Of a stretch of DNA of 64,000 nucleotides, positions 10,700 through 23,655 are shown one piece after another. The number at the start of each line of letters is the position of its first letter. Position 1 is the first letter of the stretch. The stretch comes from Allium sativum (lineage: Eukaryota; Streptophyta; Magnoliopsida; Asparagales; Amaryllidaceae): assembly GCA_030737875.1 (NCBI GenBank), contig CM060909.1:28975659-29039658 (forward strand), written 5' to 3'. A model generated the notes under the pieces. It did no database searches. It worked only from the letters and a program-made list of their open reading frames with translations, and was not told where the DNA came from. The position numbers were made by a program, and so were the translations under genes.

Positions 10700-11078
10700 T
10701 GCCTAATTTTGTACGGGCAGTCAAGTAGTCAGGAATTTACAGATATACTGGAAAAGCGTGGAGCAGGAGGCTTCAAGATCATATAGCTATAGTTATTTCC
10801 GCTGTGTTGTAAGTGTTGTACTCTGATAAGTGCTATTGTATACATAACTGTTATATTTCAAAGTTATGTTATCTATTATATGTTATTCGTTCCGCTGAGA
10901 GGTTCGTGTTACTGTGATGTTGTGTTCTTCTTCTTCTTCTATTCTAAGTTTCTATCTTATCTATTCTCACCTTCTAATTTCTTTCATTAACTATTCGGTT
11001 ATTTTCGATCCTTGGATATTCGATATGTGTTGTATATCGGATAACCAAGATCGCATTTTTCCGGGTCATTACAGCGAT

Positions 11079-14000
11079 TGTGGTGTAAAACATCGTTACA
11101 AACCGAAATACTGTATTCAACTAAATCTAATTCAAATATTGATTATCAAGATTGAATCTTGCTATTTACCAATTAGTAATGAAAACAATCGAGTTGGGGT
11201 AAAATTACCTCTCAGACCTTGACTGAAAACATCTTTAACTTCAAAACAGACAAAACCATAATTCCCAAAAAAAATCAACACCATATAAACAAATTATTCA
11301 TTTTTAAATGTATATATGTTTCTCTTTCTATTACCAGATTATCGATTTCTTTTTGTTTATAATATTCTATTTTAATTTCGTTTCATTATCGAATTTAATA
11401 TATATTGGTATATTGATTTCCTAGTTATCTAATTTTCTTTCAAATATTCTAACTCCTTAAATTTCAGGAAAATTTCGCCATAACCTCCTTTGTACAGGGA
11501 GCATCGGGAAAATCCCCAAACCGCCACACAGGCCTCTCCAATCAAAAAGAAAAAGAAAACGCTAAGCGGCTTACCAATTCGGCGCATAAAACCTCATATG
11601 GAATTTAAACGTGTACCTTTTTGTCAGGCACATAAATTAAAATCTTCATATACTTCATCCCATACGTGTCTAACACATGTTCACCTGTTTTCAATTCAAC
11701 TCGATCCGTTCATTTGAATTCAGTTTCGCCCATTTATTCTTTAATTAGCTATTTTGTCTATTTCACTTCTTTGTTTGAACATAACATGTTCAAATAAAAT
11801 ATTTAACTTGCTTATAACCAAATTGAATTCCAATTTCAATTCTAATTTCCTTTTCGATTTCGAATATAAATTTCCAAATCGAATTCACTTATTCAAAGCC
11901 CAATATCACTTCAAAATCTCATTAACTAATTACTATTCGATTTAGTTAATTCTATTCAGTAATCAAAAATCTGATTTCTGTTTCAAAAATCAATTCATTA
12001 CTTCACTTGAGTTCACATATAATTTAGAACTCAAAATCTGAAATTTTCTAAATAGAAATTCGGATTTTATTCACTTAAAATCCTTTTATAAAATTAAATA
12101 AACCATTATGGTTTTTAAATGGTTGTGGCACTATTTTTCTGAAAATTTGATTTTGATATAACTCAAAATATATACGACGAAATTCAGAATTTTCTCCTCA
12201 TTAGAAAACTATTATCAAATCGGTCCTGACGTTTCTTGTTTCAAAGAATTCCGACTTCAATTGAGTTCTGTATACTCAATTGAAATTTGAATCGCCAATC
12301 TATGAACTACAGCGCTGCGGCGAGTTCGTTTTAATTATATTAATATATATGAACGTTTAACCTTCGTTTATATATAAATTTTAGCTCCATTCTGATATAT
12401 TTTTAATATATATCAAATCCATTTCAACATAATATTTCCGATCTTCTAAAATTGTCGATTTTCCCTAACTCAGAAATAAATGTATTTATACTTCAATCTT
12501 CTATATTCAAATTCAATTTCAATTCTATTTAAATTTCCTATATTCTATTTCCATTTCAACTCTATTTGAATTCTATATTCAAATTCCCCTTTCAACTCTA
12601 TTTGAATTTCCTATATTCCATTTCCCATTTCAACTCTATTTGAATTCTATATTGAAATTCTATTTCAATTCTATTTCAAATTCTATATTCAAACTCCATT
12701 TGAATTTCTATATTCAAATTCAATATTTAAAATTTCTTTTTTCAAATTCCATTTCGCTTTCTATATTCAAATTCTATATTTAAATTTCCTTTATATTTTC
12801 TGTATTCAAATTCTAAGCTTGAATTCCATTTGAATTTCTATATTAAATTTCTATTTGAATTTTCTTCATTCATTCTTAAACAAGACTCGATTTCAATTTC
12901 TATTGAAATCGATATTTCTACTTTTGAAAAATAGATTTCCCTTTTCAATTTCACACTTGTATTTTTATTTCTGAATTATCCAATGATAATTCTTTTCACT
13001 TCATTTATAAGCTTTGTTTATAAAAGAACTATTTGTTTTTATTCTTTTAAACAAGTTAATATATATTTTTCTGTTCAAATTTCAAATTCTATTTTAGAAA
13101 AATATAATTTCCCCTTTTAACACTGGAAATTTCCTTTTTTCGATATTTTTAAAATATCAACATTTAAGCCCAGTGATATTTAAACACCACACAACCAATT
13201 ATTTATTTCAGGTTTTCTAACATATCATATATGATTGTATATGTGCAAACAAATAAACAAACTGATAATATATTTTTGAGGAATCTAGTTGGATCCCTCC
13301 AACCTATTTTTCCTGCATCCACAAACGTTAGTCGACAGAAATAATACCCATCCTACTTCGAGGCAGGATATCGCAGTATAGAAGGTCATCCACTATCATA
13401 GCGTGGGGGCATATAGGGTAATCATCCACTAATGGTACCGCAGGCATCCGCTAATGATACTGCGGGAAATCCAACCACCAATATATATATAATAGCACAC
13501 CAAGCCTAAATAACTAATATATTTAAGATGCACAAAAATATTAAATGCAACCAAACAAGCAACAAACAATTATTTTTAACTAATAGAAATAATTCTAAAT
13601 TAAAGGTGGGTGAGATTTACTCACCAGGGTATTTATTTGTGCTGAATATCCAGTAAAGCCAATTATATAGATTTCACAGTGATTTGTCCAACCGTCTGTT
13701 TTTTTCCAATGTAAAGCAATATAATTAAAATTTTAGTTATCAAATTATAATTAATTTAAATTAATTACTCATGTAAACTAAATTCCAAATTTTAAACGTA
13801 ATTTCATACACAAATGATAAGGTTACAATTCCGTTTGTATACTAGCTAATAAATAGGATTGTATAATTAAATCCCAAATCTTATAAATTATATATCATGT
13901 TAGGTTATATATATATAGTTATATATGTGCAATAATTTAACTGAAAAGTCCTAATAATACCATTAACTAAATAAGTTTAAAAAGAATTAATTTAATTTAA

Positions 14001-15312
14001 TAGAAATACCTTAATTCACGGTGTAAACACTCCTTCCCCCAACGCAGCTTTGAACCTTCCACTCTGTACTTGCCAAACAATTCGAAGCTGTTATTTCATC
14101 ACAAACCTCCTTGTCAGACTTTCCCTTCCGGCCTTGAGTTCACCCAACAACACACGGCTTTCCCCTTTTATCCCATCGCTTGTTCAATATTTAACTCGAT
14201 GTTTCGGCATCGAAGTACCCACGTAAAACAAGGCAACTTCGTTTTCCTCAATTCTATCGCGCTACCAAACCTTGCAATGCCATAGCATACTCGCGATAGT
14301 TTCTGAAGCCAGTCCCCACTTGTCTATCGCGACATCGACAAGCACCCAGAACCACTGTCGTGCAATCCCAGATCCACGATACCCAACTCGCAAACATCTC
14401 CAGGCCTGAATCGAGCTTCGGACGAACTTTGATTTCCAAATCGCAACACCTAATTTTGATTTTGACTTGATTTCCCTTCTTCTCTTTTTTTTCTTTCGAT
14501 TTGATTTGAGGAGTGTGACCCTTTATATTTCATTTTATCGAACTGAAATTGGGAAGGACTGGTGGAAAAAGAATGAATGAATTTACATTGTTGAAGAAAA
14601 ATAAAAAGGAGGCATGCGATTTTTATTTTGCTAAAGAAATCACCATTTTACATTTTGATTTCAACCGAAAGGAATTTGAGAGTTTGCATATGATTATACA
14701 GAGGAAGACAACTTGAGCGTTAAGGAATTCTAGGTCTGTGTAGGTACAGGTATAGGTAGGCTTTAAGTACAATGGATTTAATGTGATTAGATTTTGATTT
14801 AACCCGATTTGAAATAAAGAGATCTTTATTTCTTTTCAAATAGATATCGATTTGGTTTCAAGCTTATCCACAATCAAATATCTCGGGGTACATTAATTTA
14901 AATCACGAACTGCTATTTTAACCTATCGACCAACGTTTTAACGTAATTACATTATTTTGAACTCAATAGAATAGACTATAAAATTTAATTCGAACGTATG
15001 TATAAAATAATCATATTAAATTGATATTATTTAAATTCAAACAAATAAATGCTTCGAAAATAAATTATTATAATTATTATCGTATATATTCAAATATAAT
15101 TTATACCAGTCATTTGAATTGTTTTGATTCAATTTTTTAACTTTGATTTCCATTATATTTCGAATTACAATAATTCGATATATTCTAAATTAAATTATAT
15201 TCGATTAGTAAATCGATAACTCAATATAAAAATTAATTTATATTATCAACTAAATATTTAAAATCCGTACTAAGTATTAAAAATTAACAGACTAAAAATC
15301 TGGGTCGTTACA
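11079..15312 (-). mobile_element. B' long LTR, proximal part (right of element A)
   Basis: On the minus strand this begins TGTAACGACCCAGATTTTT at 15312, like the start of element B (TGTAACGACCCGGATTTTT at 25429). It runs colinearly with the B LTR to the place where A is inserted (near B coordinate 29475). Landmarks seen in reverse: the GGGTAAAATTACCTCTCAGACCT block, the array at 12490-12890, the GGAATCTAGTTGG block near 13280, and a moderately GC-richer leader around 14040-14450. No coding domain. Its partner LTR or TSD is outside the window. Confidence 0.85.
12490..12890 (-). repeat. AT-rich quasi-palindromic array in B' LTR
   Basis: About twenty loose repeats of CTATATTCAAATTC and CTATTTGAATT type, partly self-complementary through AATT/TTCAA. 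It is the reverse counterpart of arrays at 27715-28110 and 45540-45940. Confidence 0.8.
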
Positions 15313-16268
15313 AGATTTATGTCCATAATAAATTTTACGATCCTTATGAAGGAAAATCTATGCCAATTATAGTTGATTTATTAGTAACCTATTGTTGTTT
15401 GTTGGCCATAGTATTCATAAACTATGCTCAATTATAATTGTCATTCCTATATTATGTAATATATGCCAGTTTAAATGACTGTATTGATTAATTGTCATCA
15501 AAAACTCATACAAATAGGACTGCTTGGAACATCCTACAAATTTAAGCTGTTATATTTTTTGTTTTGCACCAAAGATTTATTTACTACTAAAACCATAAGT
15601 TCGTCCGAAAATTATTGTGGCCTTTTTTATTTTGCTGAAGTTTACTCTTTTTCTATATCATGTATTATGTTAATTAAAGAAATAAAATCTAATTATCAAT
15701 GATTTTTCTTTTGTATACTTTGTGTTGTTAAAGTGGTAGGTGCATAAATGTGAACATTGTTCTCATCAGAATGCCATGTTTTTATCTTTATGGTAATTGT
15801 CATATTTACAAAAAATGGTAAGCAAGTTATTTTCCAGTATAACATTCCCTTTTTCACCGTAAATACTTTCCATATTTACTTTCTTCGTATATACACATAA
15901 AACCATAAACAAACAAGATAAAGAATATGTCATGCATTCAAATATGTATTTTTACAGCAAACCTTCACCCATTTGACCTCTTTCAAACGTTGGTTTGCAG
16001 TCCCACCACCTGTTGTGTGTACTGGAATAAATATTAGATTAATGCCAATACACTATATTGTACATAGGTGGATATTGAAACTGAAAAATGTAAATTTAGT
16101 TCATGTTCTATTGTGTACCTTCATCCACAATATCATATTGACGCAGCACATGTGGGGACTAAAGTTAAAGTTGTTGCTTCCATTACTGTTATGCTTGCTT
16201 TTTGCAATGGTGACCAAACTATTTTTTAACCTAAAAGCGTTAGCAGTAAAGATAATAATATATCACAA
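15313..16268. other. Unassigned AT-rich DNA, probably degraded copia 5' part
   Basis: Between the B' LTR and the first recognisable copia gag sequence. Open frames (15475-15702, 15973-16293 on the plus strand) show no domain I recognise. By position it should be upstream gag or leader of the copia remnant, but I see no direct proof. Confidence 0.4.
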
Positions 16269-17270
16269 ATGCAGAGTTGACATTTCATGCTGAAAAAGAA
16301 GACGTAGATTCAGATGAAGACAACATAACACTTACTGCCGAAAACTTAAAAAGTTTTTAAAATATAGAAAAGGAAATAAAAAATTATGGCAAGAAAAGCA
16401 CTAGTCACAACAATTCTAGCAAGCCATCATCGTTAAATTTTGAATGCTGTAACTATCAAAAAAAGGAGCATATGCAAAAGGACTATCTAGATCAGAAGAA
16501 AGAATATCACAATAAAAACAAAAAAGGACAAATTTAAAAAGAAAGCATTTTCAGTAACATGGGATGACTCAGACTCCACTTCTTTAAAAATTCATAGTGA
16601 TATTGAGGAAGCTAACATATGCTTCGTGGCTAAAGATAATGAGGTTAGCGATTTAACTTTCGATTATATGGTAGAAATAAATTTAGAACTACTTGATTCT
16701 AGGAATATTTACAAAAGAAAACGTAAGGAAAATCGAAAGGGATATGTTTAAAGATGAGAAAGAAATATTAGAAGAAGAACTTAGAAAAATTCAATAATCA
16801 TTTTCTAATGTTAATTCTCAGCTTATGTTATTGAGTCAAGAAATTGAAACTTAAGTAGAAAAGAATTTGCACTTGCTTCTGAAAATAGGGAATTGAAAAC
16901 CAAGATTAAAATAATAGAATTAGATAATTCTAATCTTAAAACTAGAAGACATTACAAAAAATTTCTCAAATTTCCATAAAGGAAGAAAAATCTAAAATTA
17001 TAGAAAATTCTCAATCTGCAACTAACAAGAAAGGGCTAGAATATAAAAAGAATTCTAAGGTTCCGTCTAAGCAGAAAGAATGTCAAACCTAAAAATCATC
17101 AAAGAGAAAAATGATTTCTAAAACTATCAATATATGGGTTCCTAAAAAAAATAACTATTTGATTAGGAGTGTGTGTATATATATATATATTTTAAAATTG
17201 TTCATAAAAATAAAAAATTATATTTATAAAAGGGATAATGAACACTCTTGGGTTTGGTTTCCTAAGACCT
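16269..17270 (+). pseudogene. Ty1/copia gag remnant
   Basis: Broken plus-strand reading frames resemble the gag half of plant Ty1/copia polyproteins: an acidic segment with NITLTAENLKSF near 16320, a ruined CCHC knuckle near 16440-16480 (FECCNYQKKEHMQKDY, with two expected Cys read as Tyr), an acidic DDSDSTSLKIHSDIEEAN stretch near 16565-16615, Lys/Glu-rich coiled-coil-like pieces (16740-17000) and INIWVPKKN near 17130-17150, which usually precedes protease. Many stops and frameshifts. Gag and Cys-to-Tyr assignments follow from family pattern; not functional. Confidence 0.7.
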
Positions 17271-17329
17271 AAATCTTAGGTCCTTATTAAAAGGTGGGTA
17301 CCAATGTTATTTCTTATTTTTTTGCAAGT

Positions 17330-17521
17330 ACCACTCAAGAAAAGAGGAATTTTGATACTCGATAGTGGTTGGTCAAAATACATGACAGGATAAAAAGATA
17401 TGCTAACAAATATTATCTACCCAAATGGAGGTTCTATCATTTTTAAAGATAATTTCAAGGGATATATCATTGGGAAACCTGACCTAAGCAATTACGGTAC
17501 ATCTAATTTACCACTTACTTT
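17330..17521 (+). pseudogene. Ty1/copia protease remnant
   Basis: Reads ILDSGWSKYMTG followed by a stop and then KDMLTN and a GGSIIFKDNFKGYIIG stretch. This is the aspartic protease start of copia polyproteins, where D-S-G is the catalytic triad and Cys/His normally sit where W and Y are found. It is cut at 17521 by the D solo LTR and resumes at 23988 with VLLVNNLKHNLSSI. Confidence 0.8.
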
Positions 17522-17526
17522 AAATG
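17522..17526. repeat. Target-site duplication of D (left copy)
   Basis: AAATG, repeated at 23983-23987. Removing the LTR and one copy restores a contiguous copia protease region. Confidence 0.88.
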
Positions 17527-18421
17527 TGTAACAACCCGGAAAATCTGAACAAATTTAAAATTTTTATTTTAGCAATTTTGATGAATTTTGAATATTTAAA
17601 TGGAATTATTTTAAATAATAACGACGAGAAATTTATTTTTAATAGAATTAGAACGTAAATAATTATATAAATCGAAGTTAGAATATAAATATTTATTTTA
17701 ATTATAAAAGGAATTGGAAATGGCGTGGTAGTTTGAAAATTCGATTTCAAATTTCAAATGAATGTACAGGATTCAAAATAAACCGGATTTTAGCGAAACC
17801 AAAAATATTTGAATCTATTTGAAAATATATTTCCAACGAATCCGAAAAAATCAAAATTTCATAGCTAGAGTAAAAAATTATGCCCACTTGAAAATTCAGA
17901 ATAGTCGCTATGGAATTTTAGCTTTTAAAAATGGAAATTTTGCAAACGTCCTCCGTTTTGGATGAAACTACTTTTTTTGGATCTAGGATGTCAAATTATT
18001 GCTAGATTCAAATTTTCATAATTTTGGAGATCAATATGTGAGCGTGGCAACTTAAACTTGTTTTGACAATTTTAGTCAATTTGGATCGACCTGAAAATGC
18101 CCATTTTTCAAACTGTCTTCAAATTTGACGAAATTAGTTTTGTAAAAACCGTATCGTCAATACGAAGCTAGAAATAATTTTTTTGGAATTTTTAGAGTTA
18201 GTATGTGGCCTCGGTAAATTAAAATGTATGTTTGAATTTAAAATATAATGATTTATATTTTAAACTTAGTGAAAACTAATCGAACAGTCAAATTGGTTTA
18301 CGATGCATATCCCATTGTGTTCGGAATGCGGTAATTAGTTAGGGGCGACAGTTGTTGGGTTCGATTTGGAGTCTGAACCAAAAAGTTATTTTTTTCGAAA
18401 TAAATTAAAGTAAATATATAT

Positions 18422-18430
18422 TATATAAAG
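18422..18430 (+). promoter_or_regulatory. Putative TATA box of D LTR
   Basis: TATATAAAG, about 70 bp before an abrupt GC-rich leader. Position in the LTR parallels TATAAAT at 1234 in A. Confidence 0.4.
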
Positions 18431-18499
18431 TTAACCATATTATCTCCTCCCCTTTCACCGTTTTCTCAGATCGAGATGAATTGAAAAAAGAAAAAAAAA

Positions 18500-18790
18500 C
18501 AAGATTGATCGTGCTGCAAACCCCGTAGCCTCACGTCGTGCCACCCCGGAGGACCTCCATCGTTGGCTTTCCCCCTCCCCTTCTACCGCTCCCTCCTCTA
18601 ATCCAAAACCGCCCCAATGCAGAAAACCCCAAACCCTGTGGCCCAAAATCGAGACCACCGTGGAGCCTGGCTCCACTGCCACCGGTAGTGCCTCCCCTAC
18701 CACCTCGGCAACCCCGTGTGCCCCCTCAGACCATCCACCATCGCCATGAAACCCCCCTCCGGCAACAAAGCTTCGACGTTGACAATGAAA
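18500..18790 (+). other. GC-rich leader inside the D LTR
   Basis: A sharply GC- and C-rich island in an AT-rich LTR. Plus-strand frame 18538-18807 gives a proline-rich 89-residue peptide without a known domain; the opposite strand (18455-18814) gives a Gly-rich one. It could be the R/U5 leader of the LTR or a captured host exon fragment. Similar GC-richer islands sit after the TATA boxes in A, B and F, which favours a leader. Confidence 0.45.
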
Positions 18791-18839
18791 ATAAGTTTTT
18801 ATATTAATATTCAATTTCCTTTTTAGTTTTTTTTTGTAA

Positions 18840-19500
18840 TTTTTTGATTTTTCTTATGATAAAAATTTGATTTTTAAAGTGATTATTTTTTTATATAGAA
18901 AGAAGTGATAAATAGATGATATGATTTGCCATAATATAAAAAAATTGGATTTTTATATGTATAGCGTATAAAATAAAAATATGATTTTTATTAAATATAA
19001 ACATCGTAGAAAAAGATAGGATTTTTAAAATGGAAAAGCTTAGATTTTTAGTATATAAAGATTAGATTTTTATGAATGTAAAGATGAGATCTTTATAGAT
19101 GTAGCGATATAAAAATATGATTTTTATGTATAGAGATTTGATATAAAAATATGATTTTTAGCATTTTAAAAATATGGTTTTTATTATAGGGATAACAATA
19201 TTAAAAATGCGATTTTTATATATGTTGTAGCGGAATAAAAATTCGATTTTTATTATATATAGAAGCAAAATAAAAATTCGATCTTTATTATGAAGTTAGA
19301 GAAAAAAAATTGATTTTTACTATGAAGTTAGCGATATAAAAATATATTTTTACATAGAAAGTAGCGTTGTAAAAATGTGATTTTTACATATATGGTAGCG
19401 GAATAAAAATGTGATTTTTATCCATATAGCGTTGAAATAAAAATGTGATTTTTATCCATATAGCGTTGGAATAAAAATGTGATTTTTATTATGAACAGAG
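18840..19500 (+). repeat. Quasi-palindromic array in D LTR
   Basis: Fifteen or more copies of an AAAAATNNGATTTTTA-like motif, many spaced 30-40 bp; the last ones (about 19390-19490) share AATAAAAATGTGATTTTTAT plus a CATATAGCGTTG spacer. Each motif is close to an inverted repeat (AAAAAT/ATTTTT). Confidence 0.85.
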
Positions 19501-22500
19501 TGAATTGGTTGAGTTGGAATGTTGGGCGAATCCAAACCGTTCAGAGATAAAGTACGGCGGAGTGGAACCCAAAGGTGAGAACTCCTCACTATAATTTTCT
19601 TATACAGTTATTTATTTTATAACTACATATATGAACTGTTCCCCGTCGTCCACAGACCATGGACGACTTGTTTGATTGTTTGGTTTGGTTGATTAGATTA
19701 TTTGGTTGAATTTGGTTGTTTGGACGAAATGAATCGATTAGAATTGTTATGTGTGTATGGCGCAATCCAATATTAGGAAAGGGATAATGCTAGACATTGC
19801 CCTATTTTGATATCGCACCGTTATGCCGCCAAAATTTTCTAAAATATGTTAAACAATAAAAATATCATTTTTGTTGTGTAAATGAACCGAATAAATATTT
19901 TATCGTTAAAAATACAATTTTTAATGGGTATATGAATAAAATAAATATTCATTTACAAATCAGACGATTTGTTTATGTACACACATTTGACCGATATTGA
20001 TTGGGATGATATATTTTACACATCGCCCAACTGCACAAATAATATTCAGTGTTTGTGGATTGAAACCCCACACGGGTGTTGGGATGATATTTGACGTACA
20101 CTAATCTCAATTATTTAGTGGTATGTCAAGCGACTGGTTGACAGACTGTTGTAAGCATTAAATATTCATATTTAGTGCTTATGTAGTGTAGAATGCACTC
20201 TGCATGATGGTTGACTGTGTTTGATTATTGTTGTATACATGTGTGTATGAAATTCATATAAATCACATTATATGGTAATTAACTGTGTCTGATTCTAGTT
20301 CAGAAAGAATGAATATTTCAAAATAATGAATATTTTAAAATAATATTCAGTAAAAGATAAAAATCTGATTTTGATGTCCGATTTGGGATGGACACGAATA
20401 TATTTAAATATATAAATTCATGTTGATTAGATATTTATATCGATTTTATTCATTTTTATAATGAATATAAAAAAGGAAGAGATTTCAAAATTTAATGTTT
20501 TTAAAAAACTATCATTTAAATATCGATGAAATGGAATATTCAATTTTGATTTGAAATTGAATATGAAGTTGAAATCGTTTTGAAAACAAATTTAAAACGA
20601 TTTATAAAATATGTTTTAAATGGAAATCGATGAAATATATTATATATATATATAATGGTCTGAATAGAACGTGCCGCGCTGCGGCAGTTCGCGAATTTCG
20701 ACCATTGACTTCGAATGGACATTACAGAAGATCCGACCGTCGGATTCTCCTAAAACTGGAACCGTTGGGTTTATATCAAAAAGAGCTTTCCAATGAGTAT
20801 TAGAGATTTGAAATCCAACAGTTGGATTTGGAATTATGTCCAAATCAAATTTGGAATAGGTCGCTGTAAGTGCAGTTCGATGGCCGTTTATGGAAATCGA
20901 CTGTACGGGCCTTGATAAAATTATTAAAAATATCAATAATTAGTGTAAAATCATAAGAAATGATTTGGAAAGAGTTAGGATGAAAAATTCCATATTTAAA
21001 AAGATAAAAATAGATTTTTATCGAAATGAACTAGTTATGAACTAGAATAATAAATTCAATGTTTTTTAAAATAACTGGAATTTCCAATATATGAATTGGA
21101 ATGGAATTGAATTGAAATTATCCTCGGAATATTTCGATATTGGATTCCGTGATTATACGGACATTGTGGAGGAATTCGGAAGATATATATATCATTATTC
21201 CAATTCGATATTTGTTCATTTCAGAATTTGATGTTGAATATAAACCGATATATTTTCTATTCAAAGCCTTGTAGTTAATATCAAATGGGATTTTGGGTTT
21301 GTCGTGAAAGGTGTCTTCACTAACACTGTTCTTAAACGCAGTTGAGTTAAGAAAATTACAAACTAACTAGAGATTAACTAAGTTGAATGGTTTCCCGGGC
21401 ATTGATCTGATGTTTGTTTCGGCCTTCGGGATTAATACTTAGGGAATTGTTCTCTTACTAATTAATAGTTAGAGACTGACGGAATGTGAATTGGGTTTAT
21501 CGTGAACGGTGTTTTAGCGACATTCGTTCTTTAACCCGATTTACAGTGAAATGTGATTTGGAATTTGTAAATCTTTTGTTAAGATTTAAAGGAAATTTTC
21601 CAATGTGAAGTTTTCCAATTTAATAAAATAAATTTGAATGGAATGGAATTCGATTTGATGATAATCGAAGTGGGCTTCTATGGAGGAAGATTGTTACTAT
21701 ATATGGAATTTAAGTGGCTTTGTCGTTATTCCGTTTATAGTATCGGTTGGATATGGAAGTTCATATCGATTATATATGTTGATCTATTTTCCATGAAGAT
21801 TCCATTGTTAATGGAATGAGATTTTGGGTTTATCGTGAGCTGTGTTTTAAATGACATTAGTTCTTTAACCCAGTTAAAGATAAGACTTATTTCTTAACTT
21901 TGAATAATCATTAAGTAATGATTTTTGGAAATTAAAACTGAATTAGATTTTTAATGAATCTTTAAATACATTGAAAGATGAATTTGATAACTAAAATTAT
22001 CAAATTCAAGAATTGATCGAGAATGGAGTACCACCAGTTTTGCTCCCGGCGGTAGTTAAATCTTTAATTAGATTTGAACATGAAATGGTAATTGAATTTA
22101 CCAATAACACCGTGGTGTTAGATATGAACTATTACCAGTTTTGCTTCATGGGATGAATAGGTTGGGATTGGGAAATTAAAAAAATGATTACCTCGGTAAG
22201 GTTTGCTAATTCCGACTAGTTTGGATAAACCACAATTTGGTTTGAATTGAAATCCAAAATGCGATTAAAGGATAAATTTAAATAATTTATCTTTGATAAA
22301 ATTAACGGGAACCTTTCCCAAAGTAAAAGAATATTTGAATAAATGAATATTCTGGATTGGAATGAGGCGTATGTTGTGTTTTTATAGCACTTGTTTATTA
22401 TATACGCGAGTTATTCAGAAAGACCGGGTTTATCCATTCCGAATAACTGATTCGACGATGTGTCGAGGATGAAGACGGTGGTTGAGGACCGGAGGTCTTC

Positions 22501-22656
22501 ACATCGTTTGGATGATTACTGATGTCTTGATTGGGCTGTACAACCAAGACAAGGTAATAAGTGGTGATCGTCCAGACGTACTTGGAGATCGATCGGATAT
22601 GCGAGGACCTCTCTCCTGTATTGAACATATGGGATGAGGAATAGGGTGCCTCCGGT

Positions 22657-22677
22657 TTCGTTCAGACCCAGAATGAA
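22657..22677 (+). other. Conserved LTR hairpin H1 in D
   Basis: TTCGTTC/GAATGAA stem (one G.U pair), loop AGACCCA. It is followed by TTGTAAATGG and GTCTGAC as in the related LTRs. Confidence 0.6.
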
Positions 22678-23398
22678 CTTGTAAATGGGTGTGTGTCTGA
22701 CATCGGATTTCATTTTGTGTGATTGATTGACATCGGTTGCATAACATGAATTGCCTGTATGGCATGTTGAGATGCAAATGATCAAGGCTTTTGTTAAAAA
22801 GCAGAGCCTTGTGGTTGATGATCAAAGCATGGCTATAATACTGCTAGCTTTGTGTATAGCATTGATTCCCGAGCCTCATACCCCGGTATGAACCAGAAAC
22901 GGGAGAGGACTGCAGGGAGGGCATGCATTTCCTTTTAGCTAGGAGTGGTGTCAGTGGTTTTACACACCCTGGCATTTACTTATGTGGATTATGGATAGCG
23001 AGGCGCCTCGGTTATATCGATCATTCCGGGGCCGATGGTTTGGTCGGGATATGACCAATTTACGCCCTATAAGGCGGGAAAACGCTGTGTTCAGGCATTT
23101 TAATCCACTCCGTGCGGACCGACCCTGAAGATCCAAGGGTCGATGCGCTCTGACCCTGAGGCTCGGGCTAGAGAGTCTCGAAGCGGTAAGGACGATCCCT
23201 TGCCTTGGTTCACAAATGGAAATCCAACTTCCAATACGTGACTTTGCGGTTTTGATTATAGATCCTAGTACGGCGACATAGTGGGATGGGGCACTCTTGT
23301 CGTCTATGATTGATACATTTATATTTGAAATTGTTTTGACTCTATACACTTATAGTAATAGTAAAATATGAAATCTCACGTACCAAGCATTCCTGGCT

Positions 23399-23465
23399 AT
23401 TATAAGGTAAAAACTCTATCCTTCGGCTTGCGATGCATTGTGTGATGGGACCTGAGTCTTATAAT
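23399..23465 (+). other. Conserved LTR hairpin H2 in D
   Basis: ATTATAAG/CTTATAAT, 51-nt loop containing GCATTGTGTGATGGGAC, a string also found in the F version. Confidence 0.55.
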
Positions 23466-23622
23466 TGCTTCATTGTTCTTTATTTAGCATTGCGCTGTTG
23501 TTTTATGCACTAGTATTCTTGGGAGGAAACCCGTTCCGTGTTATACGGCGTGGGCCCTTGATTTACTAACTTTAAAACCAAGATAATAACTGTTTTAGTT
23601 CTCACACCAGTCACATGAATGA

Positions 23623-23655
23623 CCTAGAGTTTATTGTTTTAACCTAAACTCTGGG
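23623..23655 (+). other. Conserved LTR hairpin H3 in D
   Basis: CCTAGAGTTTA/TAAACTCTGGG, 11 pairs without bulge (one U.G), 327 bp before the LTR end. Confidence 0.7.

Larger units (their letters stand above)
182..11073 (+). mobile_element. Element A: non-autonomous LTR retrotransposon with giant LTRs
   Basis: A complete element: 5' LTR 182-4962, internal 4963-6295, 3' LTR 6296-11073. Both LTRs start TGTAGTGACCC; the left ends TCGTTACA and the right TCATTACA. The 5-bp target duplication GCGAT is perfect (177-181 and 11074-11078). A Met-tRNA primer binding site follows the 5' LTR and a G-rich polypurine tract precedes the 3' LTR. No gag or pol domain is visible. The only coding relic is the terminal AATTTCGAGGACGAAATT block that ends plant Tekay/Del polyproteins. 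The LTRs differ at roughly 1% of positions where I compared them, so insertion is recent relative to its host LTR. LTRs 3.6 times longer than the internal region are unusual; LARD or TR-GAG-like derivatives are the nearest known classes. Confidence 0.93.
6296..11073 (+). mobile_element. Element A 3' LTR
   Basis: 4778 bp, direct copy of 182-4962. The first 320 bp differ at about three positions. Matching parts: promoter block with TATAAAT at 7348-7354, 36-bp array at 8873-9079, microsatellite at 9419-9448, hairpins at 9703-9721, 10552-10599 and 10661-10699. It ends CATTACA where the 5' LTR has CGTTACA. Confidence 0.92.

Noticed and set aside
182..11073. Segmental tandem duplication of a 6.1 kb unit
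   Set aside because: The repeated parts are exactly the LTRs, with TSD, PBS and PPT at the expected places, so a retrotransposon explains it better.
18538..18807. Proline-rich 89-residue frame as a gene
   Set aside because: No family match, located in a GC-rich leader of a solo LTR. GC-rich DNA gives long open frames on both strands.
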